From: Cupriavidus necator
GTDB lineage: Bacteria > Pseudomonadota > Gammaproteobacteria > Burkholderiales > Burkholderiaceae
NCBI GenBank assembly: GCA_022041995.1
Contig: CP074382.1
Location: 186,001 to 250,000 of the forward strand
Length of the DNA stretch: 64,000 nucleotides
Direction of reading: 5' to 3'
Positions 55,719-63,799 of the stretch are shown in pieces. Below the pieces are notes generated by a model that saw only the letters and a program-made list of their open reading frames with translations, ran no database searches and was not told the origin of the DNA. Position numbers and translations under genes: made by a program. Each line of letters starts with the position of its first letter. Position 1 is the stretch's first letter.

Positions 55719-55752
55719 GAGCCGGATGCAGGGCGACTTGCACGTCCGGTTC
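55719..55752 (+). ncRNA. Group II intron 2, domain V
   Basis: The 34-nt hairpin GAGCCGGATGCAGGG / CTTGCACGTCCGGTTC with a central bulge matches the catalytic domain V consensus. The IS110 element begins a few bases after it. Confidence 0.88.
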
Positions 55753-55754
55753 TT

Positions 55755-57390
55755 AGCGCAGTAACCGCGGCCGCGGTGGGCGCCCCGAAGAAACCTGGCA
55801 CCGATCGCCGCTTTGGTAAGCTGAGGCGTCGCGCCACTGAAGACCGACTCCCCATTGGTGCTATCAACGCCCGTTTCTTAGCGTGGTCCAAGGTCACGTC
55901 GGCGACATTGGTGAGTTCGTGCGAACGAACATCCCGCTTGAGAGGTTGAGCAATGACGACGTACCGTTGGCGGCGCGGCACCCTTCCACTTATGATGGAG
56001 TAGTCGATGGCCCCGCGCAGCCAGTTAAAGAGGATGGAAATTGCCAACCCCAATGCAGCGGGGATCGATGTTGGCTCGGCGAGTCACTTTGTCGCCGTAC
56101 CGCCAGACCGCGACGATGAGCCAGTTCGGGAATTCAGGAGCTTCACCGAAGACCTGGAGCACTTGGCCGATTGGCTGGTTTCGTGCGGCATTGACACGGT
56201 GGCGATGGAGTCAACCGGAGTGTACTGGATTACCCTGTTCGAGTTGCTGGAGTCGCGAGGCCTGAATGTATTTCTGGTCAATGCCCGTCACGTGAAAAAC
56301 GTCTCGGGCCGCAAGTCCGACGTGCTCGACTGCCAGTGGCTACAGCAACTGATGAGCTACGGACTACTGTCTGGAGCGTTTCGTCCCAAGGACGAGATTT
56401 GCGCATTACGCTCAGTGATGCGTCAGCGCGCAATGCTGCTGTCCTACCAGTCGCGGCATGTGCAGCATATGCAAAAAGCTCTAGCGCTCATGAATGTACA
56501 GTTGGCCAATGTAATTTCTGACGTTGTCGGTGAGACTGGCCAGAAGATTCTGCGCGCGATCATCGCTGGCGAGCGCGACCCACTGAAGCTGGCAGATCTC
56601 AAAAACGGCCGGATCGAGGCGAGCAAAGAAGAGATTGCCAAGTCGTTGCAGGGTAACTGGCGGGAAGAACACCTGTTCGCCTTGACCCAGGCGGTTGAGC
56701 TATTTGATGCTTATTCCAAAGCGCTACAGCGCTGCGACGTCCAACTGGAGAGCATGCTTAAGGCGTTGAGCCGGAGCGAAGCTGAGCCCGGTCCGTCCAA
56801 GCGCCGCGTCGGCAAGGCAAAAAATGCCCCCAAGTTTGATGCACGCACCTATCTCTTCCGCATCTGCGGCGTTGACCTAACTGCGATTGACGGCATCGAC
56901 ATCACGACCGCACTCAAGGTAGTCGCCGAGATCGGCCCAGATCTGTCGCGCTTTCGGAACGCCAAACACTTCGCCTCATGGCTGGGCTTGTCTCCGGGCA
57001 CGAAGATCTCCGGAGGCAAACGCCTATCAGGGGCCACCAAGGGCAACGCTAATCGCGCTGCTCAAGCTCTGAAGCTGGCTGCCGCTGCACTCCGCCCCAG
57101 CCAGTCGGCTCTGGGCGCCTACTATCGTCGAATGTGTGGGCGGTTGGATAAGGGCAAGGCCGTGACGGCGGTTGCACACAAGCTCGCCCGCTTGGTCTAC
57201 GCCATGCTGACCAAAGGCACTGCCTATGTCGATCAGGGGCAGGCCTACTACGAAGAACGCTACCAGCAGCGCGTGATCTACCACCTCAGGAGAAAAGCCG
57301 CAGCCATGGGTCTCGAACTCGTCCCAATCCAGCCACAAGGACAATCCTCTTGAAAAACACCAATCAAATCAGGTAATTGAAATGGTTTCT
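55755..57390 (+). mobile_element. IS110-family element between domains V and VI of intron 2
   Basis: A single intact IS110 transposase gene with about 280 bp of upstream non-coding sequence, as usual for IS110. The exact ends cannot be set because IS110 elements lack inverted repeats. The domain V sequence ends at 55752 and domain VI resumes at about 57391. Confidence 0.8.
56034..57353 (+). CDS. IS110-family transposase, intact
   Basis: 439 residues from ATG 56034 (MEIANPNAAGIDVGSASHFV). The N-terminal DEDD RuvC-like domain shows Asp in AGIDVGSASH, Glu in TVAMESTGVYWITLFELLE and Asp in GRKSDVLDCQWLQQL. The C-terminal Tnp domain with its Ser region contains LTAIDGIDITTALKVVAEIG, FASWLGLSPGTKISGGKRLS and NRAAQALKLAAAAL. 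It is a different subgroup from the split IS110 at 1321-14704. Confidence 0.94.
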   Translation: MEIANPNAAGIDVGSASHFVAVPPDRDDEPVREFRSFTEDLEHLADWLVSCGIDTVAMESTGVYWITLFELLESRGLNVFLVNARHVKNVSGRKSDVLDCQWLQQLMSYGLLSGAFRPKDEICALRSVMRQRAMLLSYQSRHVQHMQKALALMNVQLANVISDVVGETGQKILRAIIAGERDPLKLADLKNGRIEASKEEIAKSLQGNWREEHLFALTQAVELFDAYSKALQRCDVQLESMLKALSRSEAEPGPSKRRVGKAKNAPKFDARTYLFRICGVDLTAIDGIDITTALKVVAEIGPDLSRFRNAKHFASWLGLSPGTKISGGKRLSGATKGNANRAAQALKLAAAALRPSQSALGAYYRRMCGRLDKGKAVTAVAHKLARLVYAMLTKGTAYVDQGQAYYEERYQQRVIYHLRRKAAAMGLELVPIQPQGQSS

Positions 57391-57433
57391 TGAGAGGGGG
57401 CGGTGGCGCAGAAATGCGCCACCGCTACCCGAC
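57391..57433 (+). ncRNA. Group II intron 2, domain VI and 3' splice site
   Basis: A perfect hairpin GCGGTGGCGCA-GAAA-TGCGCCACCGC followed by TACCCGAC and the exon sequence GTGGGTGCC. The unpaired A expected near the 3' side of domain VI is probably in CGCTACCCGAC. Confidence 0.75.
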
Positions 57434-58049
57434 GTGGGTGCCGATGCTGAATCGGGCTTGGTGCACAGCACTCACTACACCGCGGCCAACGAGTCTGACG
57501 TGGCGCACACCCATGAGGTGCTGCACGGGCAAGAGGATGACGTCATTCTTGATGCGGGCTACACCGGCGTGCACAGGCGCGACGAGATCTTGAAGGCGCA
57601 AGCAGAGGGCGCCATCAAGGCGGATGTTCGGTGGTCGGTGGCTATGAAGCGCTCCAGGCTCAAGGGCATGACCGAAGGGCCGCTGAAGCAATTGACGCAG
57701 GCCTTGGAGAAGGTCAAGGCGCAAATTCGTGCCCGGGTTGAACATCCGTTTCATGTGGTGAAGAATCTGTTCAAGCACAAGAAGGCTCGCTACAGGGGAT
57801 TGGCCAAAAACGGTGCGCAGTGCGACCCCTTGTTTGCGCTGGCCAATCTGGTGATTGCAAAGAAAGCGTTGCTGCAATCAATGGACAATTCCGTCTGCAA
57901 GGCGGCATAAGGCGTGAAACCCGGGGCAAAAGCCCCAAAAAATGAAAATTTCCAACTGGCAAGCCGTCAAATCTGCTGTTGGTTGACAAAAAAAATCGGC
58001 ATCACACTGGCAACGCTGCGCGCTGACGCTTTGTTCAGCGATTCCCTAG

Positions 58050-58415
58050 TCTTACTGTGTCATAAATGTGCCATACTATAAACTTCTTGGCACAGTTCAT
58101 GAAGAGCGATGAGCGCGAGCGAGCGATTTGAGCAATACATGGAACATTTAGCGGCGGGACTGGGGCATGCGGACCAGCCATGCTGGGCTCAAGGGCTACT
58201 GCACAGGTCTGATGCTGCCGCTATCGCGTAAGAGTGTGGAGCCGATGGCAGCTGGAGTCGATCCGCTGCACGCTAGCGCCCGGCACCAGGCACTGCACCA
58301 CTTTGTCGCCAAGGCCGACTGGTCCGATGAGGAGATGCTGCGCCGGGTCAGTCAGTGGGTAGTGCCCAAGATGGATCTCTCGACCGGTGGCTTCTGGATC
58401 ATTGACGACACAGGC
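58050..58415 (+). mobile_element. IS701-family element, copy 3, 5' fragment
   Basis: Begins with the terminal repeat TCTTACTGTGTCA after CTAG and matches copies 1 and 2 up to about 58415 (IIDDTG), where aldehyde dehydrogenase sequence starts. One extra base (GGACCAGCC for GGACCGCC, near 58176) shifts the transposase frame, so even the fragment is broken. Confidence 0.92.
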
Positions 58416-58486
58416 TCCGTATCGAACCACTCAGGCTTTACTGGATCGACATAACGGCCGTCAATAAACAATTGATAGCGTTTCAT
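58416..58486 (-). pseudogene. Aldehyde dehydrogenase, N-terminal fragment
   Basis: ATG 58486 gives MKRYQLFIDGRYVDPVKPEW then FDTE, the typical first strand and loop of aldehyde dehydrogenases, and ends at the IS701 fragment. AAGGA lies about 13 bases upstream. It is the start of the gene whose C-terminal half is at 49399-50204. Confidence 0.8.
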
Positions 58487-58855
58487 TTGGATCTTAATTT
58501 CCTTGTAGGCTAGTGTTGACAGTCTGGATTGCATTTCATTCATTCGCCGGCCCTTCGTGCGATGCTGCCAGCATCGCACGTATGTTGACTCGACCCTTGC
58601 TTTTGCTCGCGCTCTTGGGTCAAGCACAACATCGCCGCGATGCGGAGGATTTGGCACCGAGTGCCGCTTCTGAACTTGCTCGCACGTCATTAATGGTGTT
58701 CTGGTCGGCCACGACAGAAGCGTGTTAAACAATGCAAATGCCCCGCCTGACTGCGGACGCGTGGGCATTAAACACCTCCAACCATCCCCCCGAACGGCCT
58801 GATCGAGGTGAGCGGGATCACGGAGATCTGAACCCTTCGAAATGCTACATTCAGT
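58487..58855. other. Intergenic region upstream of the aldehyde dehydrogenase
   Basis: No gene recognised. It contains the perfect dyad at 58556-58580. The IS4 element at 58856 separates it from the SMP-30 pseudogene. The 168-codon minus-strand frame here runs into the IS701 fragment and is not a real gene except for its dehydrogenase start. Confidence 0.5.
58556..58580. promoter_or_regulatory. Perfect 12-bp dyad upstream of the aldehyde dehydrogenase gene
   Basis: CGTGCGATGCTG, one base, CAGCATCGCACG. It lies 70 bp upstream of the dehydrogenase ATG (58486). The one-base centre argues against a terminator hairpin and for a dimeric regulator site. Confidence 0.5.
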
Positions 58856-60180
58856 CACTAGTGTCCGGTTAAATTTCGAACAAATTCAATTGGTTAGCGG
58901 CGTCGGGAACTTCTGACAGTGAAGAGTCGGGCTGAAAGGCCTGTGAAATAGGGGTTTTCTCGAAAACCGAGACGGACAAAATCTGTAGCAAAGTGTAGAG
59001 CGAGGCATTGAGTTGAAGCTCCTTCTTGACGATGGCGATGAGCACGTAGATGGACACGGCGCACCAGATTTGCGTCTTCACCGCGTTCTCGCTCGTGCCG
59101 AGGAATTTCTTGATACGCAGATGCTGCTTGATCCATTTGAAAAACAATTCCACCTGCCAGCGGTTCTTGTACAGCGCGGCGATGGTGATAGGCGGCAGCG
59201 TTGTGTTGTTGGTCAGGAAGATCAAGGTCTTGCCGGACTCCGGGTCCTTGAAGCGGATGCGGCGCAAGTGCTCAGGATAGTCTTGTGCAGAGTAAAAGCC
59301 GTTCAGGGCGATGGTCTGATCGCAGATGACACCGGTGCTGCGGTCTGTTGCGGCAGAGTAGACGCGGCGGGCATTCATGTTGCTCTTGGCCCGCGTGACG
59401 AAGAATGCGCCGCTTTGATGAACCAGGTAGAGCCGAGCGAAATCCAGATAGCCGCGATCCATCACGTAGAACGCGCCTGCCTCGATGGGCAGGAAGTCGA
59501 GTACGTTCACTTCGTGCAGTTTGCCGTCGGAAATGTGGATGAAGGCGGGAATGGCGCCGCGCAAATCGAGCAGCGTGTGCATCTTGATCGCTGCCTTGGT
59601 CTTGCGAAACGGCGCCCAGTCGAACAACGACAGGCACAGGTCGATGGTAGTGGCGTCCAGGGCGTAGATGGTTGCATCGAGATCGATATCCAGCGACTCG
59701 CTCGCATACAGCGCCCGAGCGCGCGTGATAAGGCGCATCGCCAGCTCGTGATAGATGCGCCAGTCCCGCAGGTTCAGCGCATCCGACAGCGTCGAGCGCG
59801 CCGGCACGTTCTTCAATCCCATGTGAAAGAGCTTGCTGCGGTTGGCCGCCAGGCAGACCTCTATGTCGCGCAGCGACTCGCGCCAGGTCAACTGGGCGAA
59901 CGACATGATGCGGAACAGATCGGCGCAGCCCAAGGTGCGCACGCCCGCATCTCCGCGATGCTTCTCGATAATGCGACCGAAGGTCTTCCATGGCACGAAT
60001 TCCATGACCTGCGCGAACAGCGTCTTGCCCACATTCATGGGTCGATCCTGGTCGTTGAAACCCGAAAGGATCGCAAATTTTCCGTTCGAAATTCAAATCG
60101 TGGACACCCATGGAATCCTCACAACCCGCGTCAGCATTGGCTTCCAAGCCAATGACCCTCAAATAAACCGGACACTAGTG
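58856..60180 (-). mobile_element. IS4-family element (DUF4372 type)
   Basis: 1325 bp. Ends CACTAGTGTCCGGTT, flanked by a 9-bp duplication ACATTCAGT (58847-58855 and 60181-60189). Inserted just downstream of the SMP-30 pseudogene stop. Confidence 0.95.
58869..60038 (-). CDS. IS4-family transposase with DUF4372 N-terminal domain, intact
   Basis: 389 residues. The N-terminal DUF4372 domain (FAQVMEFVPWKTFGRIIEKH, CADLFRIMSFAQLTWRESLR) is followed by the DDE core: IYALDATTIDLCLSLFDWAP (first Asp), FYVMDRGYLDFARLYLVHQS (second Asp) and YKNRWQVELFFKWIKQHLRI (YREK-type Glu and Lys). No defects. A single copy in the window. Confidence 0.94.
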   Translation of the reverse strand: MNVGKTLFAQVMEFVPWKTFGRIIEKHRGDAGVRTLGCADLFRIMSFAQLTWRESLRDIEVCLAANRSKLFHMGLKNVPARSTLSDALNLRDWRIYHELAMRLITRARALYASESLDIDLDATIYALDATTIDLCLSLFDWAPFRKTKAAIKMHTLLDLRGAIPAFIHISDGKLHEVNVLDFLPIEAGAFYVMDRGYLDFARLYLVHQSGAFFVTRAKSNMNARRVYSAATDRSTGVICDQTIALNGFYSAQDYPEHLRRIRFKDPESGKTLIFLTNNTTLPPITIAALYKNRWQVELFFKWIKQHLRIKKFLGTSENAVKTQIWCAVSIYVLIAIVKKELQLNASLYTLLQILSVSVFEKTPISQAFQPDSSLSEVPDAANQLNLFEI

Positions 60181-60193
60181 ACATTCAGTAGAT

Positions 60194-60851
60194 TCACAGT
60201 GTTGCCCGAAGGATCGTTCCAGCCTCCGATTCAGTCACAAAAATCGATGGTCCCTCCGCTGTCGGTCCAAATGTGAGATTTGTCGTGGTCGTCTCCAGTC
60301 GGACTCACCAGAATCCGCTCGGGCTCCCCTTTGGCGCTAATTACCCAAATGTAGCCTAAGCTCGCATGTGCGACGTACAAGCATCCGCGACGGTCCATAG
60401 CAATGCTATCCGGCCCACTAGTGCCATAGAAGGTGAACAACTGTCCCACCTTCGACACGCTCCCGTCTGCTTGGAGTGGGGCTCGCCAAATGCTATTCCC
60501 GCGGGTGGCGGCCACGAAAAGTACTTTCTCATCGGGAGACAGGACCAGACCGTTCGGACTTGGAACATTTCCCAGCAGCAAATCCAACTGCCCCGACTTT
60601 CTCAGACGGAAGACTCGGCCGGTTGGATCGTGCAGACCAGTCTGCCCTTGATCCGTAAAGTAAATGTCTCCGGTGTCACGTAGAGGTTACCCCGCTTGAT
60701 CGAAGGTCGGGCCTTCAAGGAAACTCTCAACGCACCTGCCAGCCTCGTTGGCGTCGGCCCAATCGGATCCAACATTCACCCTGCGAAAGCGCTTGGGCCT
60801 CGACGTGAAAACCTCGAGTCGCTTCTCATCTGGCACAGTGCGAAAGTACAT
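60194..60851 (-). pseudogene. SMP-30/gluconolactonase-family protein, internal deletion and frameshifts
   Basis: ATG 60851 follows GGAAAG and gives MYFRTVPDEKRLEVFTSRPK, then ESFLEGPTFDQAGNLYVT. The next blades are missing and the frame shifts into GDIYFTDQGQTGLHDPTGRV and LLLGNVPSPNGLVLSPDEKV. A further shift near 60300 leads to TTTTNLTFGPTAEGPSIFVT and a stop at 60194. Metal-site motifs of the family (FLEGP, NVPSPNG, D in PDSIAMD) are present. The family hydrolyses sugar lactones. The gene is dead. It is divergent from the IclR regulator and on the same strand as the aldehyde dehydrogenase, so it belongs to that catabolic operon. Confidence 0.82.
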
Positions 60852-61055
60852 AGTCTTTCCTATCGAGATAGCTGATGCCCACTTTTACATCGGAGGCTTT
60901 TTCGACCCCGCTCCATAGCTTGGTTTCTTTCATGAAGATGAGCACGAAAATTGCTGGCGATTGCTGGCGATGCGTGTCGCTCGATAGATAGCCTTCATCC
61001 CATGACGCGCACCAACTTCGCTGCCCAAAGACTTCTTTGTTGACACCACAAGCTT
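60852..61055. other. Divergent intergenic region (SMP-30 / IclR)
   Basis: Contains a 10-bp tandem duplication of ATTGCTGGCG (60950-60969) and otherwise no gene. Both divergent promoters should lie in 60852-61142. Confidence 0.5.
60950..60969. repeat. 10-bp tandem duplication
   Basis: ATTGCTGGCG twice in a row, in the divergent promoter region. Confidence 0.92.
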
Positions 61056-61072
61056 GTTCCGTATGACAGAAC
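61056..61072. promoter_or_regulatory. Likely IclR-family operator
   Basis: GTTCCGTATGACAGAAC is an imperfect palindrome of the GTTCyGT...ACrGAAC form seen for IclR-family regulators. It sits about 70 bp upstream of the IclR gene, between it and the divergent SMP-30 pseudogene. Binding is inferred. Confidence 0.5.
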
Positions 61073-61142
61073 GACAAATTTAATTTAGTTTATGGTACCG
61101 CCTTTACGAGGTCAACATCCGCACTTTTTCCTTGATCCTACG

Positions 61143-61871
61143 ATGCCCCGTAAGCCGCTAAACACGTCAAAGGCCGATGAGAATTCAGCGCCTGGTGGCG
61201 CATCGAGCGTGGACCGCGCTTTGTCTTTGCTTGACGTGTTCACGCCAGAAGCTACTTCTTTCTCGCTGACTGAGATAGCCAAACAGGCAAGACTCTATAA
61301 AAGCACCGCACTGAGACTCCTAGCATCCTTGCAGCACAAGGGTCTCGTCCAGCGCAAAACAGATGGCACCTACAGCCTTGGCCCACAGATCGCGCGACTG
61401 CATGCAATCTACGCGGCGTCATTTTCGCTTGAAGAAATCGTGATGCCTGCGTTGCGTGAACTCATGCTACAAACCAAAGAGAGCGCTGCTTTTTATGTAC
61501 GCCAAGGCGAGTTCCGTCTCTGCCTCTATCGCGTTGATTCCCCACAACTGGTTCGCGATCACCTACGGGTGGGTGAGGTCCTCCCTATTGATCGCGGCGC
61601 AAGTGGCCGCTTACTGCTCGCCTATTCCGGTGAACAAGGGGAACTCTACGATCGAGTGCGTAAGGAGGGGATTGCGATGCTAGTCGGAGATCGCGTACCG
61701 GAGCTCAGCGGCGTATCAGCTCCGGTTTTCAATGCCTTGAAAGAACTCGCTGGCGCCGTCACACTCACCATGCCCACGGCTCGCTATTCGGAAACTTTGG
61801 CGGAGCCGGTACGCGCCGCGGCAATGAGAATCTCATCGAAGCTGTGCGCCACCGGCTTTAGTCAAAGATGA
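61143..61871 (+). CDS. IclR-family transcriptional regulator
   Basis: 242 residues from ATG 61143 (MPRKPLNTSKADENSAPGGA); the frame is open upstream to 61092 but this start fits the family. The N-terminal winged HTH is SVDRALSLLDVFTPEATSFS, then LTEIAKQARLYKSTALRLLA and SLQHKGLVQRKTDGTYSLGP. The C-terminal effector domain shows ESAAFYVRQGEFRLCLYRVD and LPIDRGASGRLLLAYSGEQG. It appears intact and probably controlled the adjacent SMP-30 and aldehyde dehydrogenase genes through the palindrome at 61056, but both targets are now pseudogenes. Confidence 0.92.
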   Translation: MPRKPLNTSKADENSAPGGASSVDRALSLLDVFTPEATSFSLTEIAKQARLYKSTALRLLASLQHKGLVQRKTDGTYSLGPQIARLHAIYAASFSLEEIVMPALRELMLQTKESAAFYVRQGEFRLCLYRVDSPQLVRDHLRVGEVLPIDRGASGRLLLAYSGEQGELYDRVRKEGIAMLVGDRVPELSGVSAPVFNALKELAGAVTLTMPTARYSETLAEPVRAAAMRISSKLCATGFSQR

Positions 61872-62165
61872 CACTGGAGGCCCTCGCATTCTTATCGCAC
61901 CGTGTGTTCTTACAGGTGGCACGATCTTGAGCCACCCCCCTCAAGAGCGCGCCGATCTTGCCTGCCCGCCGATACCCGCGTTGAAGATTCGGCGTGCCTC
62001 GCCTAGGCAATGCCATAGCGTGCCAGCTTCTGTAGGTCGACATTTATCGACAGCATCGGAAATCCGGTCGCTGTTGGTCATGCATCGCCGGCGCTCGGAA
62101 CGGGCATAAACACACATGATATTGCCAAGGATTCTGAATACGCACGTCAGCAGAGTTGCGCGGTA
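61872..62165. other. Intergenic stretch, nothing recognised
   Basis: 294 bp between the IclR gene and an IS50-type element, with only short chance frames. Confidence 0.5.
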
Positions 62166-62173
62166 TTTTAGGC

Positions 62174-63654
62174 CACCTCATTACACACAACTCCTGGCGG
62201 CTGGTGCGCCGCAGAAAGTCGTTTACGGTCAATGACATAGCGGGTGGGGTTGTAAACTCTTTCGGATTGTCGTTCACTCTTGCATTTTGGACGGCACATG
62301 CAGCGAGAGGCAACGAGTTGGGCAGCGGCAGAATTCAAGGACATTGACTTGGGCGACCAGCGCCTGAATAAGCGGGCGGTGCTGCTAGCGGAGCGACTCG
62401 CAGAGAAGCCGACGGCAAGCATACCGAGTGCGTGCGGCGGCTGGGCGGAAACGGCTGCTGCGTACCGCTTCCTGGCTCAGGATGAATTGGACTGGCGCGA
62501 TATTCTGGCGCCCCATTGGCAGAGCTCAGCCGAGCGGATGCGAGCTTGCGAAGTGGTGCTATGCATCCAAGACACCACGGAGCTGGACTTTAACGGCCAG
62601 GCCATCGCAGGCCTGGGACCGCTGTCGTATGAGGCGCAACGCGGGCTATATCTGCACCCGACTTACGCGGTAACGCCAGCGCGCGAACCGCTGGGCGTGC
62701 TCGACGCCTACATGTGGGCGCGCGAGCCCAAGGGTGCGGATGGCGTGCGCCCCGGCATCAAGGAAAGCACCCGCTGGACTGAAGGATATGAGCGGGTCGC
62801 CGAACAGGCGGCCGCACTGCCTGCCACGCGACTCGTCTATGTGGCTGACCGAGAGTCGGACATCATGGCGCTGATGGTCAAGGCAAAGGAGTTGGGCCAC
62901 CCGGCGGATTGGCTACTGCGCTCGCAGCACAATCGCACCTTGCCTGGCGGCGGCAAGCTGTGGGACCAAGTAACTGCGGGCAAGCCAGTGGGCAGGATTC
63001 ACTTTACGCTGGCAGCCCGTCAGGCTCAGCCAGCGCGCGCGGTACGGCAGCAGGTGTGGGCGCAACGTGTTGCGTTGCCTGATGCTGCAGGCGGCGTGGT
63101 GAGTGCCACTTGTATCGTCGCCCGGGAGGTCGACCCGCCGGCCGGCGTCAAGCCGATTGAATGGCGACTGCTGAGTAATCGCGAGGTGGACGACCTTGAC
63201 GCAGCGGCGCAGCTTATTGACTGGTACCGCGCGCGTTGGGAGGTGGAATTGTTCTTTCATGTGCTCAAGAACGGCTGTCGGGTCGAGGCATTGCAACTCG
63301 CATCGATGGCACGGCTTGAGCGTGCCTTGGCGCTGTTCATGGTGGTGGCATGGCGCATCGCTCGGTTGATGCGACTGGGCCGAACTTGCCCGGACCTGGA
63401 TGCAGGGCTGTTGTTCGAGCGCGATGAATGGCGCGCGGCATTCATTCTCAACAAGAAGAAGCCGCCGAAGACGTCACCGCGTCTGAATGAGGTCGTGCGC
63501 TTGGTCGCTATGCTCGGCGGCTTCCTGGCGCGCAAAGGCGACGGCGAACCCGGAGTCAAGACCATCTGGCAAGGCCTGCAGCGAGTGGTGGATTTCGCCG
63601 CCGGTCTCCGGTATGCCCGTGAACTTGACGACTGAGATGTGTGTAATCAAATGA
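62174..63654 (+). mobile_element. IS50-type IS4 element, intact
   Basis: The ends share ATTACACACA(A/T)CTC in inverted orientation, and an 8-bp direct repeat TTTTAGGC flanks the unit (62166-62173 and 63655-63662). The exact outer bases of the inverted repeats are uncertain by a few positions. Confidence 0.82.
62298..63635 (+). CDS. IS50-type (Tn5-like) transposase of the IS4 family, intact
   Basis: 445 residues from ATG 62298 (MQREATSWAAAEFKDIDLGD). Tn5-like order: an N-terminal DNA-binding domain, LCIQDTTELDFNGQAIAGLG (first Asp), LVYVADRESDIMALMVKAKE (second Asp), a long beta insertion and WYRARWEVELFFHVLKNGCR (YREK Glu), then the C-terminal dimerisation helices ending ARELDD. It is the reference for the two damaged relatives at 14821-18957 and 50327-51586. 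Confidence 0.95.
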   Translation: MQREATSWAAAEFKDIDLGDQRLNKRAVLLAERLAEKPTASIPSACGGWAETAAAYRFLAQDELDWRDILAPHWQSSAERMRACEVVLCIQDTTELDFNGQAIAGLGPLSYEAQRGLYLHPTYAVTPAREPLGVLDAYMWAREPKGADGVRPGIKESTRWTEGYERVAEQAAALPATRLVYVADRESDIMALMVKAKELGHPADWLLRSQHNRTLPGGGKLWDQVTAGKPVGRIHFTLAARQAQPARAVRQQVWAQRVALPDAAGGVVSATCIVAREVDPPAGVKPIEWRLLSNREVDDLDAAAQLIDWYRARWEVELFFHVLKNGCRVEALQLASMARLERALALFMVVAWRIARLMRLGRTCPDLDAGLLFERDEWRAAFILNKKKPPKTSPRLNEVVRLVAMLGGFLARKGDGEPGVKTIWQGLQRVVDFAAGLRYARELDD

Positions 63655-63799
63655 TTTTAGGCACGCCTGAGCTAACCGGCGCAGACTCGGCGGCGATCAT
63701 GAACCATCTTCGACGAACTTGTGATGCTCGGGGATTCCCACTAGTTCGCGCAGATCGGACCTGTCCGTATTTTTGTGTGCGAGGCGGTTTTGAATTTTG

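Larger units (their letters stand above)
52149..57433 (+). mobile_element. Group II intron 2, carrying IS4 and IS110 insertions
   Basis: The intron proper starts GTGCGACCTGAAAGTCGCAT at 52169 (or at the duplicated copy, 52149), with a typical domain I 5' region. It has a reverse transcriptase gene, domain V (55719-55752), domain VI (about 57391-57433) and the 3' end CTACCCGAC. An IS4 element lies in the RT gene and an IS110 element between domains V and VI. Without them it is about 2.2 kb. Confidence 0.9.
51609..57910 (+). pseudogene. IS5-family transposase interrupted by group II intron 2
   Basis: The N-terminal exon (51609 to about 52148) ends NQWYHGMKAH and the C-terminal exon (57434-57910) resumes with the second base pair of VGADAESGLVHS. 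Joined, they equal the intact 338-residue protein at 4708-5724 with one difference (QCDPLFAL for QCDTLFAL). If the intron could still splice, the gene would be functional. The intron protein is dead and the ribozyme arm carries insertions, so it is scored as broken. Confidence 0.93.
51555..58045 (+). mobile_element. IS5-family element, copy 2, split by a group II intron
   Basis: Matches copy 1 (4573-5810) except that the first ~40 bp of the left end are missing. The transposase is interrupted between 52148 and 57434. The right end (58045) is followed by CTAG and the IS701 terminal repeat. Confidence 0.9.

Noticed and set aside
59013-60155. 380-codon plus-strand open frame
   Set aside because: It is the reverse strand of the DUF4372-type IS4 transposase.
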